Source of the DNA: Tritrichomonas musculus
Taxonomy: Eukaryota > Parabasalia > Tritrichomonadida > Tritrichomonadidae
DNA length: 64,000 bases
NCBI GenBank assembly: GCA_039105265.1
Contig: JAPFFF010000030.1
Span: 1,302,001 to 1,366,000 of the forward strand
Reading direction: 5' to 3'
Shown: positions 41,754 to 51,884 of the stretch, piece after piece
Position numbering within the stretch: position 1 is the stretch's first letter
Layout of the letters: each line of letters starts with the position of its first letter
The notes under the pieces: generated by a model
What the model saw: the letters and a program-made list of their open reading frames with translations, nothing else
Told to the model about the DNA's origin: nothing
Database searches by the model: none
Made by a program: the position numbers and the translations under genes

Positions 41754-41989
41754 TCTTTTTCTATTAAAAACAACATATTAACACATTCGGCCAATCCAGA
41801 TTATTGTGCGATAATTTAAGTGTTAATTGTATAAAAGATTTTGTTCTTTTGAATTTTATATCATAATGATAAGCAATTTCAGTTTTTGTTTTTATATTTG
41901 GAATAATAATAATCATAAGGAAGAATCCAATTGCTTCTCTAGCTTATTTCACTTTTCAGAAAATAAATGTAACCACAAAATTTTCATAA

Positions 41990-42043
41990 TTTTTTTAAAC
42001 TTTTTGAAATAAAAAGATAAACTGATTTCTCTCAATTTTGTAA
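41990..42043. repeat. duplicate of the kinase-gene leader, copy 1
   Basis: AACTTTTTGAAATAAAAAGA continuing through TCTCTCAATTTTGTAAA recurs at 42838-42892, directly before the initiator of the RCC1-kinase gene. The foldback at 42042 starts exactly where copy 1 diverges from copy 2. Confidence 0.75.
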
Positions 42044-42196
42044 AGTCGGATTCAAAATGCTTGGGACAAATTCAATTTTTTTCAATGTTTCTCAGAAAAA
42101 AAATCATTCAGCTTGGGACAAATTGACCTAAAAGATTTATAAATTTGACCTTATCGTTTTCAAAAAGTTTGTCCCAAGCCTTTTGAATCCGACTTT
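42042..42196. repeat. 155-bp foldback element
   Basis: AAAGTCGGATTCAAAATGCT plus TGGGACAAA (42042-42070) and its inverse (42168-42196) match with a single difference. An extra CTTGGGACAAATT copy lies inside. The end motif AATCCGACTTT resembles scattered short copies near 10440, 10865 and 11588. Confidence 0.8.
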
Positions 42197-42311
42197 AAAA
42201 ACATAAAATATAATATTCAATTATATTTATATTTTTTGAATTGAATTTCATTCAATAATTCTATCTTGAATTTGATTGAAGATGAAAAGAATTTTACTAA
42301 TCTGTTTATGC

Positions 42312-42584
42312 TTAATCAACACTCAATACTGACATTAGATTATCTTCGATGATGCGACAATATTTATTAAAGATATAACATAAAATTGATCTGTATTTGA
42401 GGTAGCCAGTGAAAGATGTGGCGCTATTAAATAAGGGTCCAGGTGCCGTCACGTCTGGCTTTATGATTCCCTTGGTTCCTGGTCCTATAGATATCAAAAG
42501 ACCTCTTTTCATTTCGTTTGCTTTTTCGAGCATCCCGTCCATACACGACTGCCGCTTTCTTCTTGCCTTTATAAAGGACATCAA
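42312..42584 (-). pseudogene. subtilase-like protease fragment
   Basis: The minus-strand frame contains SIGPGTKGIIKPDVTAPGPL followed by FNSATSF, which resembles the subtilisin-family stretch 'SS.GPT.DGRIKPD(I/V).APG' preceding the catalytic serine block. The catalytic serine motif (GTS) is not present in recognisable form, and sequence to either side changes frame. Only about 30 residues are diagnostic, so this is a moderate call. Trichomonad subtilases are usually membrane-bound surface proteases. Confidence 0.45.
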
Positions 42585-42837
42585 GCAAAACTTTTATAGC
42601 ACACATAAATATCTTCGATTTTAGTTGATATATTTAAACATCAAAAAGGAATTGATAAATAAATTTTGATAGACAAGGAAGAATGATGAAAAGTGATTTT
42701 TTAAAATCAAGTGAATGCGAGTTTATTAGGGAGGTATAACGAACTTTTTAAAAAGCATTCTTTTTTATTCATAAAAGGGTCTATAGTTAAAGAAAATTAT
42801 CTGTCAATCAATAAAACAGATAAAAATTTTAATGATA

Positions 42838-42892
42838 TTTTTTTAACTTTTTGAAATAAAAAAGATAAACTGTTTTCTCTCAATTTTGTAAA
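42838..42892. repeat. duplicate of the kinase-gene leader, copy 2
   Basis: Second copy of 41990-42043. It leads straight into the initiator at 42893. Confidence 0.75.
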
Positions 42893-42897
42893 TCATA
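42893..42897 (+). promoter_or_regulatory. initiator of the RCC1-kinase gene
   Basis: TCATA fits TCA+1-Y-W. The +1 A at 42895 gives a 15-nt leader. Confidence 0.6.
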
Positions 42898-42909
42898 AAA
42901 TATTATTGA

Positions 42910-45003
42910 ATGAAGGTTTGTGGAAATAACAAATGTTCCAATCTTGCAGAAAAATCAAGCAAAAAAAGTTCATATGGGGATCCAATCATCTGCCCTCCAT
43001 GCGACTCCCATCTCAACATTTCTTCACTTTCGTCCTTTTCAGCATACTATTTACACACGATATGGATCACTAACGAAGGGCAAGGCTATGCAGTTGGTAA
43101 CAATGAAGATGGGCGAATCCTTGGAACACATAAGAAAGAAGTTGTCAAAGAATCCCAACGACTTGAACTGAAAGACAAGGAAGGTCGTCCTTGCCAACTT
43201 ATTTCAGCTGTTTGTGGCCTTTATTACACTCTGTACCTTTTTTCTAGTTCCAGTTCAAAGAACAACCAGCTTGCATATGTTCATAAAGATCACGAAAGCG
43301 GCACTCCAGTTTTTGTGAACATAAATGGTCACAATCCTATTCATCTTTTTGGTGGCGGTTTCACAGCAGCAGCAGTCGACACAGAAGGATCAATATTTTA
43401 TATAACGGAAGGAGACATGAAGGCAGGAAGAGAGAATATTGAAAAGTCAGTCCTTCCACAGAGTGAGAAGCCAGTCAGCATCGCCTGCTGCTTTTCATTC
43501 GTCATTGCATCTGGCTCGAGTGGTCGAGTCTTCTGTGCAAATGTTCCATATAGTGAGGCAGGTGGGAAATTGGCATTTGAAATAGTGAAAGAACTTGAAG
43601 GAAAAGAAATCATCGAAGTGTCAGGCACAGCTGGTCACTGTCTGGCAGTTTGTAAAGATGGGCGAGTCTTTGTCCGCGGATCAGATTGGCATGGCCGTCT
43701 GGGACTGGGAGGACGATCATCAGACAGCGAATTCACAGAAATTTCAGGACTGAAACACAAAATCATTTCAGCCTCAGCTGGCGTTGCTCATTCGCTTTTC
43801 ATGACATCAGAAGGGAAGGTCCTCGCGTGTGGAGGTAACGGTTATGGCCAGCTCCTCACCACTGAACCAGGTTCCGATATTTCCACACCAGCTGAGACAA
43901 CGATCAGAGGCGGTGCTTCATTCTGCATTGCAGGATTTGGTATTTCATTTGTTTTTGTTGGGACAGAACCGCCAGCAAACGCGCCAAACAGACGAATCAA
44001 AGAAAAAGTGACAGATGCGACAAATGATGAAAATTTAAGACTGAAAGAAAAAATTGCAGCTCTTGAAGAAGAGATTGCGAGGCTTCGCGAGCAGGTTTCA
44101 TCGACATCGCCGCCTGCAGCACCGACAGTTGGTCTGAAGCTTCTTGATGCGAGCACGATTGAGAGTCTTGATCGTTGCGAGGAGGTTGGCTCTGGCGGTT
44201 TTTGCCGCGTATACAAAGTCTACAAGAAGGAAGCTTACGCGCTGAAGGAGATGAACGCGAGCGAGCCAGCCCAGCGAAACTTCGGCCATTTTGTTGGCGA
44301 GTGCGAACTGCTGTGCGCGCTGGACCACCCGAACATTGAGAAGACGCATGGCATCTTCATGGGCGACGCTGATCGCCGTCCGTGCATGCTGCTGGAGTTT
44401 TGCGCGGGAAACCTCGAGACGGCCGTGAAGAAGAAAACTCTGGGGAGCGTTGAATCAGGTTTCTGTCTGTACCAGGTTGCGGAGGGCATGAAGTACGTCC
44501 ACAGCCGAGGAATCATCCACCGCGACCTGAAGCCTTCGAACATCCTCTTTGGAAGCGACGGGATGATCAAGATCGGCGACTTCGGCATCGCTCGTCTGAT
44601 GACGACGGGGGAGCAGTCATCGATGACGCGCGGCTTTGGCACGCAGAAGTTCATGGCGCCAGAAATCCTTGACGAAAGCGACACTTACGACGAGAAAGTT
44701 GATGTTTACTCGTTTGGCGTTCTGTGCTTCTTCGTGCTGAGCGGCGGCGAGATGCCGAGGATCAAGCTGAGCGAAATCCTGAGCGGGAAGAAGGCCGCGA
44801 TTCCGCCTTCATTCAGCGACTTTTCGAAGTCACTGGTCAGCGACTGCTGGAACTTCAACGCGAAAGACCGTCCGAGCTTCAGTGAGATCGTTTCTCGCAT
44901 GGAAGAGAACGAGTACAGGATGCTTCCTCTTGAACCGTCGCAAGTTTCTGAAATCAAGAAGAAAGCCAAACAGCACAAGGCAAAGATCCCACCATACAAG
45001 TGA
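42910..45003 (+). CDS. RCC1-repeat / coiled-coil / protein kinase fusion
   Basis: 697 residues. Residues about 50-360 contain RCC1-type beta-propeller repeats ([51 protein letters not shown]). Residues 370-400 form a coiled coil ([20 protein letters not shown]). The C-terminal kinase (about 420-675) has the glycine loop GSGGFCRVY, the lysine in [14 protein letters not shown] (about 537), DFG (about 556), MAPE and a DVYSFGV segment, so it looks active. The order is the reverse of NEK8/9, where the kinase comes first, and the kinase resembles the tyrosine-kinase-like group. DNA from about 44050 to 45000 is strongly GC-rich with codons ending in C or G, unlike the rest of the window. A typical initiator precedes the gene, and the stop is TGA. 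Confidence 0.93.
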   Translation: MKVCGNNKCSNLAEKSSKKSSYGDPIICPPCDSHLNISSLSSFSAYYLHTIWITNEGQGYAVGNNEDGRILGTHKKEVVKESQRLELKDKEGRPCQLISAVCGLYYTLYLFSSSSSKNNQLAYVHKDHESGTPVFVNINGHNPIHLFGGGFTAAAVDTEGSIFYITEGDMKAGRENIEKSVLPQSEKPVSIACCFSFVIASGSSGRVFCANVPYSEAGGKLAFEIVKELEGKEIIEVSGTAGHCLAVCKDGRVFVRGSDWHGRLGLGGRSSDSEFTEISGLKHKIISASAGVAHSLFMTSEGKVLACGGNGYGQLLTTEPGSDISTPAETTIRGGASFCIAGFGISFVFVGTEPPANAPNRRIKEKVTDATNDENLRLKEKIAALEEEIARLREQVSSTSPPAAPTVGLKLLDASTIESLDRCEEVGSGGFCRVYKVYKKEAYALKEMNASEPAQRNFGHFVGECELLCALDHPNIEKTHGIFMGDADRRPCMLLEFCAGNLETAVKKKTLGSVESGFCLYQVAEGMKYVHSRGIIHRDLKPSNILFGSDGMIKIGDFGIARLMTTGEQSSMTRGFGTQKFMAPEILDESDTYDEKVDVYSFGVLCFFVLSGGEMPRIKLSEILSGKKAAIPPSFSDFSKSLVSDCWNFNAKDRPSFSEIVSRMEENEYRMLPLEPSQVSEIKKKAKQHKAKIPPYK

Positions 45004-45006
45004 TGC

Positions 45007-46099
45007 CACTCTTAATTGACTCTTTTCATTTACTCTGAAGTGATTTAATAAGTAAACATTATCTTTTTTATTTTTTATTTCTTTTCTTTTTTAAATATTT
45101 GCTATAACAGTTTATAACGCATTATGCAAGTGATGACTCATCACAAAATGAAGAAATTTTGTTTTTGAAAGCTTTTGAATGAGTTTTTTGATGATTGAAA
45201 AAAAGTATATTTCATATCACTTTTTTGAAAAATATCAAAGAACAACCGATTTAATCAATTTCATAAAAATGAAGGAAAAACTTAGTATAATTTTGTTGAT
45301 AATGGAATATTAACAAAAACAGACATTACGACCAGTTTACGTGCTCATCAATGCTTCCGATGATGAAAAATTGAAAAGAGTGTATCTAATGAAAGATGAA
45401 GTGTTTTGATCTGCAAAAGTGTTCAATGAGTTACTTATGCCATATACTATATAGTTAATATAAAAAATGAAAACGAACAGAGTAATTCAATTTTTGAGAA
45501 GAGCTCTTCTCAAAATATTGAATTCAACATATTCATTTGATATTGATAGGATATATAATATAAAAAATACTGATCAATATTTTCCAGTTTTCACGTCATG
45601 AAATTCATCACATATCGATAAAAATGTATTGAAAAAAGTTAAAAATGATTTTTTATGAATAAAAAATAGTTATCAATTTCACTTCATTTTATTATCAAAT
45701 AGTAAAGGGTTGCATATATATTAAAAGTCAAATTTATCAAGAATATATGCATTATTCATTATATTAATGCATTAAATTGTGCTTTTCAAAGTTTACATCC
45801 AACTTGAATTGAGCTTTATGTTCTCAGGGACAGAAATGATTTCCAAATGAAGAATAGATCATCAAAAGCAGAAAAAATATTCATTGAATTCCAAATTTCG
45901 AATAGATAATATGATTCTAAAATCTTATATTGAACAAATGAAGTCAATATTTTATGATATGATTTTGTTTGATTGAACAGAGCTAGTCAAAAAACAAAAA
46001 CAAAAAAAGTAAATGTTTTAATGCAATTCTACTTGTCTCAAATTACATCAGAAAGCAAATCCACTTGATTTTATTTGATTTACTGATGATTGAATCGAA
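45007..46099. other. decayed or non-coding stretch
   Basis: No intact gene. Around 45325-45450 a frame reads LRPVYVLINASDDEKLKRVY then LMKDEVF, which looks like coding sequence in decay but matches nothing I know. The rest is AT-rich. Confidence 0.35.
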
Positions 46100-46850
46100 A
46101 TGTTTATAATTGATGAGTTTTCAAAAGAAGATATGTCAGTTATTTCAAATTTCGAATCAAAAAGAAATACATTTCGTTTAATAAAGGATTTAATCCTGCA
46201 TTTTTTATATTTGGATTGGCAAAACCCAGAACATCAAAGATATCACCGACTTACATGTTCTGAACAATGCATTTTTGAAAAAAGGATTATTTGTCTTTTC
46301 TATAAGATGTATCCAGATTTTATTTGTGAAAATAATGACATTTTTCATTATGTTTTTTGGCCAAACAAATTCCAAAAATATATGAAAACGATCTGCACGC
46401 ATGTCTGTCATTGTTGTCATTTATGTAATAAAAGATGATAAGAAACATTTCAGTTAACATTTATTTAATAAAAATTTGCTTGTATGTGTGATTTATAAAG
46501 AATTTTGTGAAAAAGTGACATCTTGTGTGATGAAATGGGAACATCTTGCACACAAACATTTTCTTGAAGATTTATAAAATATGATTCACTGTGAAAGAAG
46601 ATTGAATGTTCCACGCATAAATGTGTGAAAGATTCAATCAATAAATGTACAGATATAAGTAATGAAATTGACTCTTTATCATCTATTCAATTTTTAAAAT
46701 AAAGAGACTTCTAAAGGGAAAAAACATGTCAATAACTCAAACGATTAAAAAATGTGCAAAAGAATTGTTTGTGTTTTATCTTTGGCAGGCCATGTAGATG
46801 AAATTGATCAAGAACATTTATTCGAAAATTGTAAAAGTGAATGAAATTCT
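46100..46850 (+). pseudogene. decayed zinc-binding protein fragment, copy 2
   Basis: An open frame at 46100-46438 (112 codons) starts MFIIDEFSKEDMSVISNFES and includes ICLFYKMYPDFICENNDIFH. From 46275 to 46574 the DNA parallels 41397-41697. Further on (about 46735-46850), CKRIVCVLSLAGHVDEIDQE followed by HLFENC appears in a new frame, so the remnant is longer here than in copy 1. Cys/His spacing suggests an ancestral zinc-binding protein. Stops and frame changes prevent any long product. Confidence 0.55.
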
Positions 46851-46906
46851 GAAGAAATTAAGAGTTTCATCAAGTACCAAAATAATTTTTTATTTATTTT
46901 TTATTA

Positions 46907-49423
46907 TTAAATCGAAGATTCAATTTTTGATATAATTTGATACATATCAATATCAGGCAACATTTTCTTCAACCATGAGAGAGATTTTTGTTCAATCATA
47001 TTCCAAGAAGTTTTTTCATTAGGAAATTTAACTCTCATCGCAGTAATTGCCAAAATAGTGGCAATACATTTATTCTCATTACTTTTATCTGACAAGTTAA
47101 TTTCTTCAATTTTATCAATTTTGATTCCTGTTATTCTTTTAACTTCATCCAAATCATCCCAATAACCTTCTGATTTTTGGCAGCAAATCAAGGAAATCAA
47201 GTCATAATTATCTTCTTTTTCGCTTTCATTATGTGATTTTCTTCTTCTTTTTATTTCTTCTTCTCCTTCTTTTTGCATACTTCTTCTATGTCTTCTTCTT
47301 TTCATTCCTTCATCAGCTTCTAATTTTTGTGATTCTTCTTCATCGTGCTGTCTATGCTTATGCCTACTTTTTCTATTCATTTCTATTCCTTCATCAGCTT
47401 CTAATTTTTGTGATTCTTCTTCATCGTGCTGTCTATGCTTATGCCTACTTTTCCTTTTCATTTCTATTCCTTCATCAGCTTCTAATTTTTGTGATTCTTC
47501 TTTTTCACTTCCTTCTTGCATTCTTCTATGTCGTCTTCGTATTCTTGTTTCTTCATTTTGTATACTCGACATCTTTTTTCTTCTATGTTTTCTTCCGGTC
47601 TCTGATTCGACTATTTCTTCTCCACGTGAATCATCAATTTTCCTTTCACATTTTTCAACCAATCCAACAAAACCAGTGTACTTACACAAAACTCCGCTAT
47701 CAATACTCAGTTCAATTAATCTGGCTTTATCTTCTTCAGAAATATCATTTTTTCTTTCAATTTTTTGAATGCTAGCAAAAGCAAACAAAGGCAGTATTGC
47801 TTTTCCAATATTTTCACCAAATGAACGACCACATCTATCTTCATCAACGTCAGTTAAATTTTGAACATCAAATACAGGAATTTCAATTGATTCGTCATCA
47901 CATTTTCCTGTGATCAACATTCCATTCATAAACGAACTTGTTCCGCTCTTTTTTCTTTGTCTGACATAGATAACAGAAGATCCATTTGAGTTGATTTGAG
48001 GAAGAGGAAAAGGTGACACTTCGAATGAATCGTTACTTTCTCCTTCAATGTGAATTTCGAGAGATGTTATTGGGCCATAAAAAGATGCATGAAGTTGATT
48101 AATAACTACATTACTGATAGAATCACCTTTTTGAACAAAGCCACTCAAACCACCAGATAATCTTGCTATTCCTTCAACAAGACCAGCATCACAACCTCTA
48201 CCGATTCCTATTGTAAAGCATCTATTATCATTCGAATTCGAGGAAACAAGATTGAAAATTCTTTCAGCATCAAAAGCTTCACCGTCAGTTATCAAGAAAA
48301 TTTGACGTTGTCCATACAAAGTTTCATCACTAATGATGTCATTGAGTGGTGAATAAATGTCAGTTCCACCTAATGTACTGTCTAAAGGCCAATTAATTGC
48401 CTTATTTGACGTTTCATCATTATACAATACAGACTTATTAAAAAGTTTAAAATGCATACTGCCAAATTTGATGACATTAAAGTAGCAATCGGCTGGAAGT
48501 GATTTTATGAAAAATTTAAGACACTCAGAAGCTTTCCTAATCGACCTGCCCCTCATTGATCCACTGCAATCAATGAGAAATATAAATTCTTTGCTGCTCC
48601 ATTTAAGTGGTTTATAATTTGGTGATACTAAAATGGCACAACTATCAAAAATAGATGAACTTGTTTGACTTAATAAACATGAACTTTCGATTTTATTATT
48701 TGTTTCAAATGTAATGATTATCGATTTTTCATTCTCTTCGTTTATAAGTGAATCTTTTATGGAAAACATTTTAGTCTTTTCATCAAAATTTGAATTTTTA
48801 ATGTTTGAAGTAATTTTTTCAACTTCTTCTGGATTACTTTGTAATTGAAATGAAAATTCTGATTTATCAACTTTAAGACAACCACAAGGGCCATATGACG
48901 AATAAACTTCAATTGGAAATTTAATATAAAATGTTTTTTCATTTATCATATTACCTGTAAAAGCTATTTTCAAGATAACTTTACATTCAACATCAGGTGG
49001 AACATTACCAATTTTAACTCTTGTCATTCCATCTCCAATGTTTGTGCCATAAATAGCTGTATGTCCTGAATCAACAGCTTCTTTGTACGTTGCTTTAGCT
49101 TCTTCTTGAGATTTAATTTTTGGTTTTATAATTTCATCTCCAACAATGAACGTTGTGTCATATATGCATATTTTGAAATCATTTGGAAAAATATAACTGA
49201 TTTCTTTAACATTTTTTTCTGAATGATAGAAGGATTGCTCAACTTCAAAATTTACAATTAATGAACGTTGAAAACCATTAATTATAATTGATTTTGGTGT
49301 CATACCTTGCAAAACATTATTATCCAAAAAACATAATGATCCAAATAACATATTTTTGTTGTGAAAAATATGATATTTTTCAATTGTTATTGCGAAAAAA
49401 TTGAATAAGCAACGAAAAACCAT
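46907..49423 (-). CDS. VIT and von Willebrand factor A domain protein with basic repeat tail
   Basis: 838 residues. Residues about 30-155 form a VIT domain (GFQRSLIVNFEVEQSFYH; AKATYKEAVDSGHTA; GNVPPDVECKVILKIAFTGN). Residues about 280-450 form a vWFA domain with an intact MIDAS motif DCSGSMRGRS, the threonine site LGGTDIYSPL, and LITDGEA. A VIT-plus-vWFA pair is the core of inter-alpha-trypsin inhibitor heavy-chain and PARP4-like proteins. Residues about 620-750 are a highly charged tail with a 27-residue repeat (ESQKLEADEGIEMKRKSRHK), followed by a conserved C-terminal helical segment seen in such proteins. No signal peptide is obvious, so an intracellular protein-interaction role is likely. 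The initiator TCATA (49431-49435, minus) gives a 9-nt leader. Confidence 0.9.
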   Translation of the reverse strand: MVFRCLFNFFAITIEKYHIFHNKNMLFGSLCFLDNNVLQGMTPKSIIINGFQRSLIVNFEVEQSFYHSEKNVKEISYIFPNDFKICIYDTTFIVGDEIIKPKIKSQEEAKATYKEAVDSGHTAIYGTNIGDGMTRVKIGNVPPDVECKVILKIAFTGNMINEKTFYIKFPIEVYSSYGPCGCLKVDKSEFSFQLQSNPEEVEKITSNIKNSNFDEKTKMFSIKDSLINEENEKSIIITFETNNKIESSCLLSQTSSSIFDSCAILVSPNYKPLKWSSKEFIFLIDCSGSMRGRSIRKASECLKFFIKSLPADCYFNVIKFGSMHFKLFNKSVLYNDETSNKAINWPLDSTLGGTDIYSPLNDIISDETLYGQRQIFLITDGEAFDAERIFNLVSSNSNDNRCFTIGIGRGCDAGLVEGIARLSGGLSGFVQKGDSISNVVINQLHASFYGPITSLEIHIEGESNDSFEVSPFPLPQINSNGSSVIYVRQRKKSGTSSFMNGMLITGKCDDESIEIPVFDVQNLTDVDEDRCGRSFGENIGKAILPLFAFASIQKIERKNDISEEDKARLIELSIDSGVLCKYTGFVGLVEKCERKIDDSRGEEIVESETGRKHRRKKMSSIQNEETRIRRRHRRMQEGSEKEESQKLEADEGIEMKRKSRHKHRQHDEEESQKLEADEGIEMNRKSRHKHRQHDEEESQKLEADEGMKRRRHRRSMQKEGEEEIKRRRKSHNESEKEDNYDLISLICCQKSEGYWDDLDEVKRITGIKIDKIEEINLSDKSNENKCIATILAITAMRVKFPNEKTSWNMIEQKSLSWLKKMLPDIDMYQIISKIESSI
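47310..47510. repeat. 81-bp in-frame tandem repeat in the VIT/vWFA gene
   Basis: Copies begin at 47310, 47391 and 47472 (period 81 bp, 27 codons), encoding EESQKLEADEG plus a Lys/Arg/His-rich block. The copies are nearly identical, so they arose recently or are being homogenised, and they are likely to vary in number between strains. Confidence 0.85.
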
Positions 49424-49430
49424 TTTTGAA

Positions 49431-49435
49431 TATGA
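49431..49435 (-). promoter_or_regulatory. initiator of the VIT/vWFA gene
   Basis: TCATA on the minus strand, +1 at 49433, 9 nt before the ATG. Confidence 0.6.
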
Positions 49436-49439
49436 TTCA

Positions 49440-49723
49440 ATGGAGCTTAGAAATTTGATAATATATATTGAAATTTTAAAAACTCTATATCTTATTTAAT
49501 TATAATTTTATTTATTAACATATAATTTATATATAATGTAAATCAAATTTATAATATATATATATATATATATTGTGCTTTTTGAATGAGACTAAAAGTT
49601 TATAAATATTTGGGGAATATTTTAATTTATAATTTAGGTGCCAAAAAATTATCAATTCGGCATTTTTGGGATAATAAGGATAATAAAAATTTTGTTAAAT
49701 TTTCTTTATAATACCCAAATTTA
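49440..49723. other. intergenic with an AT microsatellite
   Basis: A TA dinucleotide run lies around 49553-49573. Nothing else seen. Confidence 0.6.
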
Positions 49724-51208
49724 TTATCCATGCGAAATCATTATAATTGGATTGCTATTTTGGCAAATATCAATCCAATTCATTGTTTTTAAATAAGGAT
49801 TTTTAACAACAATTATCTTAAGATTTCTACAAAAATTAAAAACTCCACATCCAATTTCTGTAACACTAGATGGAATGATAAAGCTATCAATTAATGTATC
49901 TTCAAATGAATATTTTTCTATAATTTGAAGTTTGGAATTCTTAGGAATTTCAATATGTTTTAATTGAATGCAATTGCCAAAAGCATAACATTTGATCCTT
50001 TCAATACCTGATGGAAGGTTAAAACTTTTAATTGATGAAATATAGAATAAATAACTTTCAATAACCTTAAGCTCAGTATTTTCAGGGATTTCTATTTTTT
50101 GAAGCTTTTTACATTCTTGAAATGCAAAAGAACCAATTGAAGAAACACATGATGGGATATTAATTTGTTCAATTGAAGATCCACAAAAACTATTTACACC
50201 AATTTTCAAAAGTTTTGAATTAGATGGTATATCAATGATTTTCAAGTTTTTACAAGACATAAAAGCAGCATTTCCTATTGATGTTACACTTGGAGGAATT
50301 ACAATTTTTTCTATTGCAGATTCATAAAATGCATAGTTTTCAATCGTTTGAAGTCTTGAATCAATAGGTATATATATTTGCTTAAAGTTTAGGCATTTGT
50401 AAAAAGAATTTTCACATATTTTAATTACATTTGATGGAATCATAATGGAGTTAATTGATGAATGTGAAAATGAATATTTTCCAATTATTTCAAGTTTTGA
50501 ATTGATTGGAATTTGGACTTGTTGAAGTCGATTGCATTCATCAAATGAATATGAATCAATTATTTTAATTGATTCAGGAATCGTTATATTTTCAATATTA
50601 CGAACTGCAAAAACAAATATATCATTGGTGTCTATATCAATTGATGATTTTTTGAGAATGTATTTATCATCATATGATCTAAAGTAAAGATTGTTTGGTA
50701 TGACTGTAATTTTGTTTAAATTTGGAGTATTATAGCACCATCCTTCTTTAAGATTAAGAATATTAGAAGGAATTGAAATAAATTCAATCGATGAATAAAA
50801 AAATGCGCTTTTTTCTATTGTTTGAAGTTTTGAATCTTCTAGAATTTCTATATGATGAAGTTTTTTACAATATGCAAAAGATAATTCACCAATATAAATC
50901 AAACTAGATGGAAGAGTAATATTTTCAATAGCAGTATTATAAAATGCTTTTTTCTTAATTGTTTGAAGCGCTGAATCTGTAGCAAATTGAATTGAAAAAA
51001 TTCCTGTTAAATCATAAAAAGCATTATCAGAAATGCATGTAATTATATATTCTTGTGAGGCGTAATTAATTGATCTTGGAATAAAAACTTCACCTTTCGA
51101 TTTACAACCAATAACTTTGGAAGTTTTATCTTCATTACTTATTGAATATATGAGACCTTGATGATCAATTAATTGATCATGTGTTTTGTTTATTTGAGTA
51201 TTGCTCAT
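49724..51208 (-). CDS. BspA-like leucine-rich repeat protein
   Basis: 494 residues of TpLRR/BspA repeats with the usual 'IxxxAFxxC.xLxxIxIPxx...xIG' pattern, for example IPPSVTSIGNAAFMSCKNLK and IPSCVSSIGSFAFQECKKLQ. Many repeats have a longer spacer, SKLQTIEKYSF-like, between units, giving an alternating two-unit period. The first 40 residues (MSNTQINKTHDQLIDHQGLI) form a cap. No signal peptide and no transmembrane segment are visible, so this is the soluble form of the family; whether it is released or intracellular is unknown. The initiator TCATT (51222-51226, minus) gives a 15-nt leader, which supports the start. Related but broken genes lie on both sides of it at some distance. Confidence 0.93.
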   Translation of the reverse strand: MSNTQINKTHDQLIDHQGLIYSISNEDKTSKVIGCKSKGEVFIPRSINYASQEYIITCISDNAFYDLTGIFSIQFATDSALQTIKKKAFYNTAIENITLPSSLIYIGELSFAYCKKLHHIEILEDSKLQTIEKSAFFYSSIEFISIPSNILNLKEGWCYNTPNLNKITVIPNNLYFRSYDDKYILKKSSIDIDTNDIFVFAVRNIENITIPESIKIIDSYSFDECNRLQQVQIPINSKLEIIGKYSFSHSSINSIMIPSNVIKICENSFYKCLNFKQIYIPIDSRLQTIENYAFYESAIEKIVIPPSVTSIGNAAFMSCKNLKIIDIPSNSKLLKIGVNSFCGSSIEQINIPSCVSSIGSFAFQECKKLQKIEIPENTELKVIESYLFYISSIKSFNLPSGIERIKCYAFGNCIQLKHIEIPKNSKLQIIEKYSFEDTLIDSFIIPSSVTEIGCGVFNFCRNLKIIVVKNPYLKTMNWIDICQNSNPIIMISHG

Positions 51209-51221
51209 TAAACAATCTTAA

Positions 51222-51226
51222 ATGAT
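51222..51226 (-). promoter_or_regulatory. initiator of the BspA-like gene
   Basis: TCATT on the minus strand, +1 at 51224, 15 nt before the start codon. Confidence 0.6.
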
Positions 51227-51449
51227 ATATTTGATTTTTCCATTTTCTTATAAAAATTTTCCATTTTTCAAGGAATAAGTAAAAAAATTTCCGTTTTGAA
51301 AGAACAATTTAAAAAATATTGAAATTTGTAAGCAAAAAATACATGAGTTCTCACAAAAAGAAAAATAATATATATTAAAAAAGTCAATGAAAATTGTCAG
51401 CCTAAGCTAAACAAATTTGATAGGCTCAAAGTGATGAAATCAATCAAAA

Positions 51450-51884
51450 TTTGAATAAAAAAATGAGTAAATTTATCTCACCATTTTTCTTGACATTTTC
51501 ATTTACTCACAATTTATTCGGTTGGCCATTTTTCTTTTCAATTTTGAATAAACAACGATTTTTAAAAGTTTCCATTATATTCATTGAAGTATTCGCTTGT
51601 TTGATGAAAAAAGTTCATATATTTCAGAATTTGAGAAGGTTTGATTTGGATAAGTGAAAGAATTTTCTCAATATTTTGGAAAAAATTGGTTGAACGATGA
51701 TGATCATTGGCAATAGCCATGATTAAATGAATGAACACTTAGCATTCTTTCTTAATTTCACATATTTTGGAATCACTTAAAATTTTGACAAAATCTTGTT
51801 CGGCATCGTTAGTTTCTTCATCAAGGTAATTGAGAAGATCGAGTTGAAACTTCTTTATTTTATTCAAATACTCTTTCAAACTCA
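51450..51884 (-). pseudogene. DUF3447 gene, 5' fragment
   Basis: On the minus strand from 51884: MSLKEYLNKIKKFQLDLLNY, then LDEETNDAEQDFVKILSDSK up to a stop near 51740, then in the same general order FIHLIMAIANDHHRSTNFFQ and NIEKILSLIQIKPSQILKY. These match the characteristic N-terminal helical region of DUF3447 proteins, including the conserved NHHR-like segment. Everything after about 51590 is unreadable and the ankyrin part is absent. The adjacent ankyrin-BspA remnant is on the same strand. Confidence 0.75.

Noticed and set aside
41826-42012. Plus-strand 61-codon ORF near the gene fragments
   Set aside because: Asn/Phe-rich AT-driven sequence without motif or promoter.
42920-44999. Several long antisense and shifted ORFs in the RCC1-kinase gene (for example 44235-44684 minus)
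   Set aside because: They are shadows of the GC-rich coding strand, where stop codons are rare in all frames.
47233-47775. Plus-strand 180-codon ORF opposite the VIT/vWFA tail
   Set aside because: It is the reverse complement of the charged repeat region (Phe/Leu-rich mirror of Lys/Glu codons).
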